Below are positions 1-6,333 of a DNA stretch of 6,685 bases, piece by piece. Numbering within the stretch: position 1 is the first letter of the stretch; every line of letters starts with the position of its first letter. Made by a program: the position numbers and the translations under genes. The stretch is from Thiohalobacter sp. (GTDB taxonomy: Bacteria > Pseudomonadota > Gammaproteobacteria > Thiohalobacterales > Thiohalobacteraceae): the NCBI GenBank assembly GCA_027030825.1, contig JALVEM010000533.1, forward strand, positions 1-6,685. The letters are read 5' to 3'. The notes beneath the pieces are model-generated. The model was given only the letters and a program-made list of their open reading frames with translations. It was not told the origin of the DNA and searched no databases.

Positions 1-192
1 CCATTATCAATAAAATCAGTAGCTAGCAGAAAATTCCTTCTGTAATTCCTCTATTTTAGTGTCTCTATCTGGTTCAGGCTTCCCGCGCTGCATTACGCAG
101 GAGCCAATCGAGGAGCGGCAGCGTTGCCATCGGAATGTATTTCGACCCTCGTATCATGGCGGCAATGCCCATCCTACGGAGGCTGTCTCGCC
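1..192. other. Intergenic stretch, AT-rich at its left end
   Basis: No coding region is supported here. The first 60 or so bases are clearly AT-rich against the GC-rich genes that follow, and all three forward frames meet a stop within the first 45 bases, so no upstream + strand gene runs in from the left. A short inverted repeat (CTGC at 88-91 with GCAG at 97-100) is too weak to call a terminator. A minus-strand frame ending near 74 is open for about 60 codons but has no family resemblance I recognise. Confidence 0.5.
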
Positions 193-222
193 CTGCCAAG
201 CCAGGCGGCATGTGCGTATAAT
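193..222 (+). promoter_or_regulatory. Sigma-70 type promoter of ffs
   Basis: A perfect TATAAT -10 box lies at 217-222. A CTGCCA hexamer at 193-198 matches four of six bases of the TTGACA -35 consensus, with an 18-base spacer. Transcription would start near 229-234, just at the first base of the folded 4.5S RNA. The bases between the -10 box and the start (CGATGGCGC) are G+C-biased, a discriminator type typical of stable-RNA promoters under growth-rate or stringent control; that regulation is inference. The same promoter may also feed dnaX by read-through. Confidence 0.75.
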
Positions 223-233
223 CGATGGCGCAT

Positions 234-345
234 GGTGGGCCGCGTCGGTCCCCCCGCGACGACAAGCCGTGAACCCCGTCAGGCCCGGAAGGGAGCAGCG
301 GCAGCGGTGGACTCGTGCGCCGGGGTGCGGCTGGCGCGGACCGCC
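234..345 (+). ncRNA. ffs: 4.5S RNA, the small bacterial signal recognition particle RNA
   Basis: This RNA binds the Ffh protein to form the signal recognition particle, which brings ribosomes making inner-membrane proteins to the FtsY receptor. The universally conserved domain IV is visible at 278-299: GTCAGG, then the GGAA tetraloop at 287-290, then AGCAGC on the return strand. The downstream part (GTGCGCCGGGGTGCGGCTGGC) resembles the Escherichia coli RNA closely. The ends pair over 11 positions, GGTGGGCCGCG at 234-244 with CGCGGACCGCC at 335-345, with one G-A mismatch and one G-T pair. The resulting length of about 112 bases fits the usual 114 of enterobacteria. A strong promoter ends 12 bases upstream and dnaX starts 39 bases downstream, the same order as in Pseudomonas. 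The exact ends are estimated from the pairing and may be off by a few bases. Confidence 0.95.
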
Positions 346-355
346 TCCAGTTTTT
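331..355 (+). terminator. Probable weak intrinsic terminator of ffs
   Basis: CTGG at 331-334 can pair with CCAG at 347-350, with further partial pairing inside, and a run of five T follows at 351-355. This is the layout of a rho-independent terminator. The hairpin reuses the 3' arm of the 4.5S closing stem, so it would compete with the mature fold during transcription. The stem is short and interrupted, so partial read-through into dnaX is likely (inference). Confidence 0.45.
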
Positions 356-383
356 ATCGCCGCCTGAGGAGCAGCAATCCTCG

Positions 384-2003
384 ATGAGCTACCAGGTTCT
401 CGCCCGCAAGTGGCGGCCCCGCAGCTTCCACGAGATGGTCGGGCAGGAGCACGTCCTGCGCGCCCTGATCAATGCCCTGGAAAAGGATCGGCTGCATCAT
501 GCCTACCTCTTTACCGGGACGCGGGGTGTGGGCAAGACCACGGTGGCTCGCATCTTCGCCAAGTCGCTGAACTGCGAGAAGGGGGTCACCTCCGAGCCCT
601 GTGGCGAATGCAGCGCCTGCACCGAGATCGATGCCGGGCGCTTCGTGGATCTCATCGAGGTGGATGCCGCTTCGCGCACCGGCGTGGACGACACCCGCGA
701 GCTGCTCGAGAACGTGCAGTATGCGCCCACGCGCGGGCGGTACAAGGTGTATCTCATCGACGAGGTGCACATGTTCTCGCGTTCCAGCTTCAACGCCCTG
801 CTCAAGACGCTGGAAGAGCCGCCGCCGCACGTGAAATTCCTGCTGGCGACGACCGAGCCTCAGAAGCTGCCGGTGACCGTGCTCTCGCGCTGCCTGCAGT
901 TCAATCTCCGTCATCTCCCCCGGGGGCTCATTCGCGAGCATCTGGCGCGCATCCTGGAGGCCGAAGGCATTCCGGCCGAACCCGAGGCCCTGCAGGCCAT
1001 TGCAGAGAGCGCGCAGGGCAGCATGCGTGACGCCCTGAGCCTGCTGGATCAGGCCATCGCCTTCGGTGACGGTGACCTGAAGGCCGACGAGGTGCGTGAC
1101 ATGCTGGGGACCGTGGATCGCGGACACATCCACGCCCTGGTCGAGGCCCTGGCAGCCCGGGACGGTGGCGCGCTGTTGCGCATCGTCGACGATCTGGCCG
1201 CGCAGGCCGTGGATTTCGGCGACGTGCTGGCGCAGCTGCTCACGCTGTTGCAACGCATTGCGGTATTCCAGACCGTGGGGCAGGTGGACGTGTTCGAGGA
1301 TCCGGAGTTGCGGGCCCGGATCGAGGCACTGGCCGGAAGCATTTCGCCGGAGGACGTCCAGCTCTGGTACCAGATCGGCCTGATCGGGCGGCGGGATCTG
1401 CCGCTTGCCCCCGAGCCGAGAGGCGGGCTGGAGATGATCCTGTTGCGGATGCTGGCCTTTCAACCCGTGTTCCCCGACAAATCCGGTTCGGACCGGAAGC
1501 CGGCTTCTTCCGGTGCTGCTCACCCGGTTTCCGGGGCCGGCGAGTCTCTCCGCGCACAGGCATCGGCACCCGTTGCGCGTGCATCGGGTACGACCCCGGC
1601 TGCCACCGAGGGCTCTCTGGAACAGGTGACCGACTGGGCGGCGCTGATCGAGCGGCTTGGCCTGCGTGGCATGGCGCGGCAGCTTGCCGAACAGTGCACA
1701 CTCGAGGGCGTGGAGGCAGATCGGGTGAGGCTGCGCCTCGACGGCGCCCATGCCCAGCTGCACACGCCGCTGCTGGAATCGAAGCTCAAGGCCGCTCTTT
1801 CGACGCATTTCGGCCGCGAGATCACGCTTGCCATCGAGGTCGGCGAGGTGGAGGCCACGCCGGCGAGGCAACGGCAGCAGGCCGAGCAGGTGCGTCGGCA
1901 GCAGGCCGTGGAGGCAATAGAAAAAGATCCAAACATCAATGCATTGAAGGATATATTTGATGCAAGAGTGGAGGAGTCCAGCGTGCAGCCGCTGGACGAC
2001 TGA
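384..2003 (+). CDS. dnaX: DNA polymerase III subunit tau/gamma
   Basis: DnaX is the ATPase of the clamp loader that places the beta clamp on primed DNA. Its long tau form also ties polymerase cores and the DnaB helicase together at the fork. The 539-residue product begins MSYQVLARKWRPRSF, the classic DnaX start. Walker A GTRGVGKTT is at 45-53, zinc-binding cysteines at 64, 73, 76 and 79, Walker B LIDE at 124-127, the SRC arginine finger at 158-160 and the sensor II GSMRDAL at 212-218. Domain III ends near 370, a Pro/Ala/Ser-rich linker runs to about 430, and a tau-type C-terminal domain follows. It is shorter than the 643 residues of E. coli, mainly in the linker. The ATG at 384 is preferred over an in-frame ATG at 315, which lies inside the 4.5S RNA. 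GAGGAG at 366-371 is the best ribosome site, 12 bases away. No A AAA AAG slippery heptamer is in frame, so a separate gamma form is not predicted by the E. coli mechanism. Confidence 0.97.
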   Translation: MSYQVLARKWRPRSFHEMVGQEHVLRALINALEKDRLHHAYLFTGTRGVGKTTVARIFAKSLNCEKGVTSEPCGECSACTEIDAGRFVDLIEVDAASRTGVDDTRELLENVQYAPTRGRYKVYLIDEVHMFSRSSFNALLKTLEEPPPHVKFLLATTEPQKLPVTVLSRCLQFNLRHLPRGLIREHLARILEAEGIPAEPEALQAIAESAQGSMRDALSLLDQAIAFGDGDLKADEVRDMLGTVDRGHIHALVEALAARDGGALLRIVDDLAAQAVDFGDVLAQLLTLLQRIAVFQTVGQVDVFEDPELRARIEALAGSISPEDVQLWYQIGLIGRRDLPLAPEPRGGLEMILLRMLAFQPVFPDKSGSDRKPASSGAAHPVSGAGESLRAQASAPVARASGTTPAATEGSLEQVTDWAALIERLGLRGMARQLAEQCTLEGVEADRVRLRLDGAHAQLHTPLLESKLKAALSTHFGREITLAIEVGEVEATPARQRQQAEQVRRQQAVEAIEKDPNINALKDIFDARVEESSVQPLDD

Positions 2004-2040
2004 CGGACGGAGACAGAGTACATCTCGAGGAGAGGCGCAC

Positions 2041-2364
2041 ATGAAAGGCGGATTGGGTAATCTGATGAAGCAGGCCCAGCAGATGCAGGAAAACCTGCAG
2101 AAGGCCCAGGCGGAACTCGCGGGCATGGAGGTCACTGGCGAATCCGGGGGCGGCATGGTCTCGGTCACCATGAACGGGCGGCACGAGGTGCGTCGCGTGC
2201 ATATCGACGACAGCCTGATCGGTGACGACAAGGAAATGCTGGAGGATCTGATTGCGGCCGCCTTCAACGATGCGCTCCGCAAGGCCGAGCAGATGGCCCA
2301 GGAGCACATGGCCAGGGTGACCGCCGGGCTCAATCTGCCGCCCGGGCTGAACCTTCCCTTCTGA
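2041..2364 (+). CDS. ybaB: YbaB/EbfC family nucleoid-associated protein
   Basis: Members of this family are small dimeric DNA-binding proteins of the nucleoid, and the gene is almost always found between dnaX and recR, as here. The 107-residue product begins MKGGLGNLMKQAQQMQENLQ, the typical glycine-rich start followed by a long Gln/Lys/Glu-rich helix. The central strand region has the family pattern of a Gly-rich turn (ESGGGMVSVTMNG), then a helix with DDKEMLEDLIAAAFNDAL. The C-terminus ends in a Gly/Leu/Pro-rich tail, as in E. coli YbaB (109 residues). A good ribosome site, GAGGAGAGG at 2027-2035, selects the ATG at 2041 over an in-frame ATG at 1957 inside dnaX. It follows dnaX by 37 bases and precedes recR by 6. 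A precise molecular role in recombination or gene control is not settled for the family. Confidence 0.95.
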   Translation: MKGGLGNLMKQAQQMQENLQKAQAELAGMEVTGESGGGMVSVTMNGRHEVRRVHIDDSLIGDDKEMLEDLIAAAFNDALRKAEQMAQEHMARVTAGLNLPPGLNLPF

Positions 2365-2370
2365 GCATCC

Positions 2371-2973
2371 ATGGCGACGCGCTCACGCGCCCTGGCGGAA
2401 CTCGTCGAGGCGTTTCGGGTGCTGCCGGGCGTCGGCCCCCGCACCGCCCGTCGCATGGCCTATCACCTGCTCGAGCAGGACAGGGATGCGGGGCTGGCGC
2501 TGGCCGACGCGCTGGCGCGCGCCATGCGCGAGATACGGCATTGTGCCGACTGCCGGGATTTCACCGAGGAGGAACGGTGTGCGATCTGCGCCGGAGAGGG
2601 GCGCGACCGGGGGCTGCTGTGCGTGGTGGAATCGCCTGCGGACGTCGAGGCCGTGGAGGAGACGGGCGCCTACCATGGTCTATACTTCGTGCTGATGGGG
2701 CATCTCTCGCCGCTCGACGGCATCGGGCCGGAGGAACTGGGCCTGGATCTCCTGCGCGACCGGCTGCATTCGGGCGAGTTGCGGGAGGTGATCCTGGCGA
2801 CCAATCCCACGGTGGAGGGGGAGGCGACAGCGCACTTCATCGCCCGGCTGTGCGAGGAGGCCGGGGTGACGGCGACGCGCATTGCCCATGGCGTGCCCGT
2901 GGGCGGGGAGCTCGAATATGTGGACAGCGGCACGCTCTCACATGCATTCACTGACAGGAAGCCAGTGAAATGA
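2371..2973 (+). CDS. recR: Recombination mediator protein RecR
   Basis: RecR works with RecO (and RecF) to load RecA onto single-stranded DNA coated by SSB at gaps and stalled forks. The 200-residue product has the full family layout: a helix-hairpin-helix LPGVGPRTARRMA at 18-30, a C4 zinc finger with cysteines 58, 61, 70 and 73, and a Toprim domain from about 81, with VVESPAD at 85-91. The C-terminal signature PVGGELEYVDSGTLSHAF is also present. The length equals the 201 of E. coli. The ATG at 2371 has no clear Shine-Dalgarno sequence and lies 6 bases after the ybaB stop, so it is probably translated by coupling to ybaB. All key residues of the family are intact. Confidence 0.97.
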   Translation: MATRSRALAELVEAFRVLPGVGPRTARRMAYHLLEQDRDAGLALADALARAMREIRHCADCRDFTEEERCAICAGEGRDRGLLCVVESPADVEAVEETGAYHGLYFVLMGHLSPLDGIGPEELGLDLLRDRLHSGELREVILATNPTVEGEATAHFIARLCEEAGVTATRIAHGVPVGGELEYVDSGTLSHAFTDRKPVK

Positions 2974-3058
2974 CCGAAGAAACAGAAGATTGCGGCTCAT
3001 TTGAAGAAGCCGTATCAGTATTCGTGCAGCCAGGACGATGCGCGTAGGCGGCACGGAC

Positions 3059-3361
3059 ATGGCCATCGCAGCGTACCGGGAACCCGCCCCCGCACTCCGG
3101 CATGGCGGGTTTGCCTACGGGATTCCCGATCCGCGGGCGACTGTCACCGAGCCCCCGCGTCCGGCCGAGCGCGTCATCGAGGGCGAAGTGATCGACCGGA
3201 CCCGCTGGCGCGGCACCCTGACGACGCGCGACTATCTGCAGCTGCGTGCCCTGCAGAAGACGGGAGACAACATGCCTCGCTCGGGCACGATTGTCCCGGA
3301 TTGGTTCTCTCATTCTCCTCAGGTCAGGGCACAGGGGACGGTGCTCGATTTTTACGCATAG
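3059..3361 (+). CDS. Small protein of unknown function behind recR
   Basis: I do not recognise the family. The 100-residue product has a Pro-rich, probably disordered N-terminal part (PAPALRHGG, PDPRATVTEPPRPAE), then RVIEGEVIDRTRW at about 39-51, a helix-like segment with TTRDYLQLRALQKTG, and a short C-terminus GTVLDFYA. There is no signal peptide, membrane segment or catalytic motif, so it is probably cytoplasmic. Coding is supported by the strong G/C third-position preference over most of its length, like recR, and by its position 85 bases behind recR on the same strand. The ATG at 3038 in frame would add seven residues, but its only AGGA is two bases away; neither start has a good ribosome site. 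An overlapping frame at 3001-3570 has Arg/Ala/Ser-rich shadow composition and was left out. Confidence 0.65.
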   Translation: MAIAAYREPAPALRHGGFAYGIPDPRATVTEPPRPAERVIEGEVIDRTRWRGTLTTRDYLQLRALQKTGDNMPRSGTIVPDWFSHSPQVRAQGTVLDFYA

Positions 3362-3511
3362 TTCTCCCTGACAGGCAAGCGCGGCACAGGAACGCCGCCG
3401 TTAACGGCTGCGCCGTCACACATGTCCGAATCCCTGCACGTTCCAGTCGATCGCCCATCCTTGGGGGTGGACGCCGAGGCTTCGCGAGGAATCGAATCGC
3501 CTTTGCTGGTC

Positions 3512-3517
3512 TATACT
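3512..3517 (+). promoter_or_regulatory. Possible -10 box of the two-component operon
   Basis: TATACT matches five of six bases of the sigma-70 -10 consensus and lies 62 bases before the chosen kinase start. No hexamer 16 to 18 bases upstream resembles TTGACA and there is no TG directly in front for an extended -10, so the promoter would be weak or need an activator. Confidence 0.3.
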
Positions 3518-3524
3518 CAATGAA

Positions 3525-3545
3525 AGCCGAGCGAATCTCTCGGTT
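3525..3545. repeat. Short inverted repeat in the presumed kinase leader
   Basis: AGCCGAG at 3525-3531 can pair with CTCGGTT at 3539-3545 around a seven-base loop, with one G-T pair in RNA. It lies just downstream of the possible -10 box, so it could be an operator or a leader hairpin. Repeats of this size also arise by chance. Confidence 0.25.
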
Positions 3546-3578
3546 ATCTCGCTGCACGCTGGCCACTTGAGAATCAGC

Positions 3579-5030
3579 ATGACCGGTGCTCGAAGTGTGG
3601 AACGAAAAGCATCGAATATTTCGATGATCCAATCACTGGTGCATCAGGACCAGCGTCTGCGACAAAGACTGGTATGGCTGACGCTCGTCTGTCTGGTGCT
3701 GTCAGGCCTCGTCTTGCTGCACGAGTACTTTGTGCTCAGGGAGAGACCTGTATCGCAGGTGCATTCCCTCGTGCATTTCTCGCTGATTGTGATCACCGTA
3801 GTTCTGGTAGCCGCCTGCCTGCTGGTGAGAAGGATGTATCGGGATCTGCGGAAGTACTTCAACCAGATCCAGGAGTCCCACGAAAGACTGGCAGACGAAG
3901 TGGCGAGCCAGACACGGGCCCTCCGTGAATCCACAGCCTTTCTGGAGACCCTGTTCGATTCCCTGCAAGAGAGAGTGCTCATCATCGACAGGGACAATCG
4001 CATCGTCCGGGCCAATCGCCAGGTGTTGCAGGAAAGAGAGGGGCCGATTGTTGGGTTGGCTCTGGAAGAGATCTCGGTCGATTGCGCCGAACAGGGTGAG
4101 AGGCGCAAGGAAGCGAATCTTGTCAGCTACACTTTTCGGGAAGGCAGGGCGCTGCGGAACCGCCTTCTGCGTGGCGGCAGGGATTGCGACCGCGTCTTTT
4201 CCATAGATACCTATCCGATCTTCTCCGATCAGGGATCCGTGGAATACGTGATCGAGCTGGCACGTGACGTGACCCACCTCAAGTACCGGGAGATGCAGCA
4301 GCAGCACCAGGACAAGATGGCGGCCCTGGGCCTGTTGGCTGCCGGTGTGGCGCACAATCTGGGAAATCCACTTGCGTCCATTTCTTCCGAATTGCAGATG
4401 CTGAAAGGAGAAACCCGGCTCGATCGGATCCAGAACTCGCTGGACGTGCTCGACAGGCAGGTACGCAGATTGGCCGACACCATCCGAGAGATCACGGGTT
4501 TTGCACGCAAGCGTACCAGGGTGTCACAGGAGGTGGCTCTCCACGAGGTGGTACAGGATACTCTGCGACTGCTGCGGCATGATCCACGTGCACGAAATGT
4601 CCGGTTTCGGGTGGATCTGCCGCCGGATCTCCCGCGAGTGAATTTCAACGAGAATGACCTCATCCTCGTGCTGACCAATATCCTGGTCAACTCACTCGAG
4701 GCCATGCCACGGGGTGGACAGATAAGCATCGAGGGCGAGAGAGAGGGGAAGGGACGAGTTCGGTTGGTGATTACCGATACCGGAGTGGGCATGGACGAGA
4801 AAATTCTGAAGCAGGCCACTTTGCCTCTGTTCACAACGCGGGAGTCCGAGGGCACGGGCCTGGGGCTCGCCATCGTCGAGAACGTCATGCGCAGTGCATC
4901 TGGCGGCCTGGTCATTGAAAGCAGACCGGGGGTCGGCACCAGAGTGATTCTGACGTTTCCATCGGTGGGGTCAGGATGCCTCGATGAAAAGGGGGGTGAA
5001 AGGAATGGAGCAGAAAGTACTTATCGTTGA
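3579..5030 (+). CDS. Membrane-bound PAS sensor histidine kinase (NtrB-like)
   Basis: This kinase should sense a signal, phosphorylate itself on His and pass the phosphate to the regulator encoded next to it. The 483-residue product has two membrane segments at about 31-50 and 64-84 with only some 13 residues between them. A coiled-coil linker (about 88-120), a PAS domain (about 122-235) and a HisKA domain with phosphoacceptor His259 in GVAHNLGNPLASIS follow. The HATPase domain has N-box Asn367 and Asn371, G1 DTGVG at 400-404, F-box PLFTT at 416-420 and G2 GTGLGL at 425-430. With so small an external loop, sensing is probably through the PAS domain or the membrane. The residue after His259 is Asn rather than Glu/Asp. 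ATG 3579 has a weak GAGA six bases upstream; TTG 3567 and ATG 3624 are alternatives. The signal cannot be told from the sequence. Confidence 0.93.
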   Translation: MTGARSVERKASNISMIQSLVHQDQRLRQRLVWLTLVCLVLSGLVLLHEYFVLRERPVSQVHSLVHFSLIVITVVLVAACLLVRRMYRDLRKYFNQIQESHERLADEVASQTRALRESTAFLETLFDSLQERVLIIDRDNRIVRANRQVLQEREGPIVGLALEEISVDCAEQGERRKEANLVSYTFREGRALRNRLLRGGRDCDRVFSIDTYPIFSDQGSVEYVIELARDVTHLKYREMQQQHQDKMAALGLLAAGVAHNLGNPLASISSELQMLKGETRLDRIQNSLDVLDRQVRRLADTIREITGFARKRTRVSQEVALHEVVQDTLRLLRHDPRARNVRFRVDLPPDLPRVNFNENDLILVLTNILVNSLEAMPRGGQISIEGEREGKGRVRLVITDTGVGMDEKILKQATLPLFTTRESEGTGLGLAIVENVMRSASGGLVIESRPGVGTRVILTFPSVGSGCLDEKGGERNGAESTYR

Positions 5031-6333
5031 GGATGAAGAGACCCTTCGCAACAATCTGTCCGTATTTCTGCAGCAGCGGGGTTACAGGGTAACGGCCGCC
5101 TGCTCCGGTAAAGAGGCCGTTCAGGCACTTGAGCGAGAGGACTATGACATCCTGCTCACGGACATCTATCTTCGGGATATCGACGGAATAGAGGTGCTCA
5201 GGCAGATCCAGCGGCTGGGGCTGGACACCACGCCACTGGTCATGACGGCTTACGCCTCCGTCGAGTCCGCGATCGAGGCTTTCCGGTGCGGTGCGCATGA
5301 CTATCTGCTCAAGCCTTTTTCCTTCGACGACCTTTCGCACAAGCTGGGAAACATCTCGACCTATCGACAGGTGATTCGCGAGAACCGGGTCCTGCGTGCG
5401 CGCCTCCATGGTAGTGAGGAACCGGCGAACATCATCTATCGATCAGAAATCATGCGGGATCTCGTCGAGAAGGTCAGAAAGCTGGCAGCCCTGCGCTGCA
5501 ATGTACTGATCACCGGCGAGAGCGGTGTCGGCAAGGAATTGGTTGCGCGGGCATTGCATGATCTTTCCACCCGACATGAACAACCTTTCCTGGCCGTCAA
5601 TGTGGCTTCCATTCCGGAAGAGCTCATGGAAAGCCACCTGTTCGGACATCGCAGAGGGGCGTTCACCGGAGCGACCGAAGACCGGGAAGGCCTGTTCCGA
5701 TCTGCAAATGGTGGCACGCTCTTCCTGGACGAGATTGGAGAGCTGCCGCTGACGATGCAGGCCAAGCTCCTTCGAGCCGTGGAACAGAAGGAGATCATGC
5801 CAGTGGGAAGTGACAGGTCTTGTCATGTCGATGTTCGAATTGTCACTGCGACTCATCGAAATCTCGAAGTTCTGGTTGATGAGGGACGTTTTCGCCAGGA
5901 TCTCCTGATGCGGCTCGATGTGGCGCGCATCGAGGTGCCACCCTTGCGGGCAAGAAAGGAGGACATTCCTTTGCTGGCCCGGCATTTTCTCGCAAGGCAT
6001 GCGGCATCGGTCGGCAAGCCTCACTTGACACTGAGTCACCAGGCACTGCATGTACTGCTCATGGAAGACTGGTCCCGTGGCAATGTCAGGGAGCTTTCCA
6101 ATGCGATCGAAAGAGCCGTGATCAACTGTGACGAGGATGTCATTCTTCCCCGACATCTGGGTCCGATCTGTGGCAATGCCCCATGTGCGGGATTCACCGA
6201 TCTGCGTTCCGCAGTTCGTGATTTCGAGCGACGCTACATTCAAAGCATATTGGAAAGCACCGGTGGTGACCGTGACAAAGCGTCTAAAATTCTGGGCATA
6301 TCCGTATCCACCCTTTATCGACATCTGCAGTAA
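5005..6333 (+). CDS. NtrC-family sigma-54-dependent response regulator
   Basis: The 442-residue product is a transcription activator that, once phosphorylated, should form a ring and use ATP to open sigma-54 promoters. The receiver domain (about 1-120) has Asp10, Glu11, phosphoacceptor Asp53, Thr81 and Lys103. The AAA+ domain has Walker A GESGVGKE at 171-178, the sigma-54 contact loop GAFTGA at 218-223, Walker B GGTLFLDE at 236-243 and arginine-finger region FRQDLLMRL at 296-304. Sensor II reads WSRGNVREL at 356-364. A FIS-type helix-turn-helix occupies about 404-440 and the protein ends two residues later, a short end for the family. ATG 5005, preceded by GGGGGGTG, is chosen; ATG 4984 in frame is possible with AGGAT upstream. 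It overlaps the kinase gene by 26 bases, so the two are surely co-transcribed and probably coupled. Target genes are unknown. Confidence 0.95.
   Translation: MEQKVLIVEDEETLRNNLSVFLQQRGYRVTAACSGKEAVQALEREDYDILLTDIYLRDIDGIEVLRQIQRLGLDTTPLVMTAYASVESAIEAFRCGAHDYLLKPFSFDDLSHKLGNISTYRQVIRENRVLRARLHGSEEPANIIYRSEIMRDLVEKVRKLAALRCNVLITGESGVGKELVARALHDLSTRHEQPFLAVNVASIPEELMESHLFGHRRGAFTGATEDREGLFRSANGGTLFLDEIGELPLTMQAKLLRAVEQKEIMPVGSDRSCHVDVRIVTATHRNLEVLVDEGRFRQDLLMRLDVARIEVPPLRARKEDIPLLARHFLARHAASVGKPHLTLSHQALHVLLMEDWSRGNVRELSNAIERAVINCDEDVILPRHLGPICGNAPCAGFTDLRSAVRDFERRYIQSILESTGGDRDKASKILGISVSTLYRHLQ

Larger units (their letters stand above)
3362..3578. other. Intergenic region before the two-component operon
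   Basis: No gene is supported in these 217 bases. The region holds a perfect 12-base palindrome GCCGTTAACGGC (3397-3408), which overlaps a second possible hairpin, ACGGC (3404-3408) with GCCGT (3412-3416). Neither is followed by a T-run. A -10-like box and a short hairpin close to the kinase start are listed separately. The region is where promoter and operator sequences of the kinase-regulator operon should lie. Confidence 0.5.

Noticed and set aside
74..265. A 63-codon minus-strand frame covering the ffs promoter
   Set aside because: It overlaps the ffs promoter and the start of the 4.5S RNA and has no recognisable family; only its C-terminal part reads plausibly.
59..367. A 102-codon + frame running through ffs
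   Set aside because: It covers the well-supported 4.5S RNA and its composition is that of noncoding GC-rich DNA.
1920..1926. A possible frameshift site, G AAA AAG, in dnaX
   Set aside because: The reading frame is GAA AAA GAT, so the bases are not in slippery-heptamer register, and the position is about 27 codons from the natural stop.
354..2456. A 700-codon open frame on the minus strand across dnaX, ybaB and the start of recR
   Set aside because: It lies opposite three clearly conserved genes. Long antisense frames are common where sense codons end in G or C, and its translation is rich in Arg, Gln, Leu and His without any family resemblance.
3382..3396. A possible sigma-54 promoter (CGGCACAGGAACGCC) before the kinase gene
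   Set aside because: The GG and GC elements are one base too close together and the -12 part lacks TTGC.
3001..3570. A 189-codon + frame overlapping the small protein
   Set aside because: Its product is dominated by Arg, Ala, Ser and Pro, typical of a shifted frame, while the frame at 3059-3361 has normal composition and better codon use.
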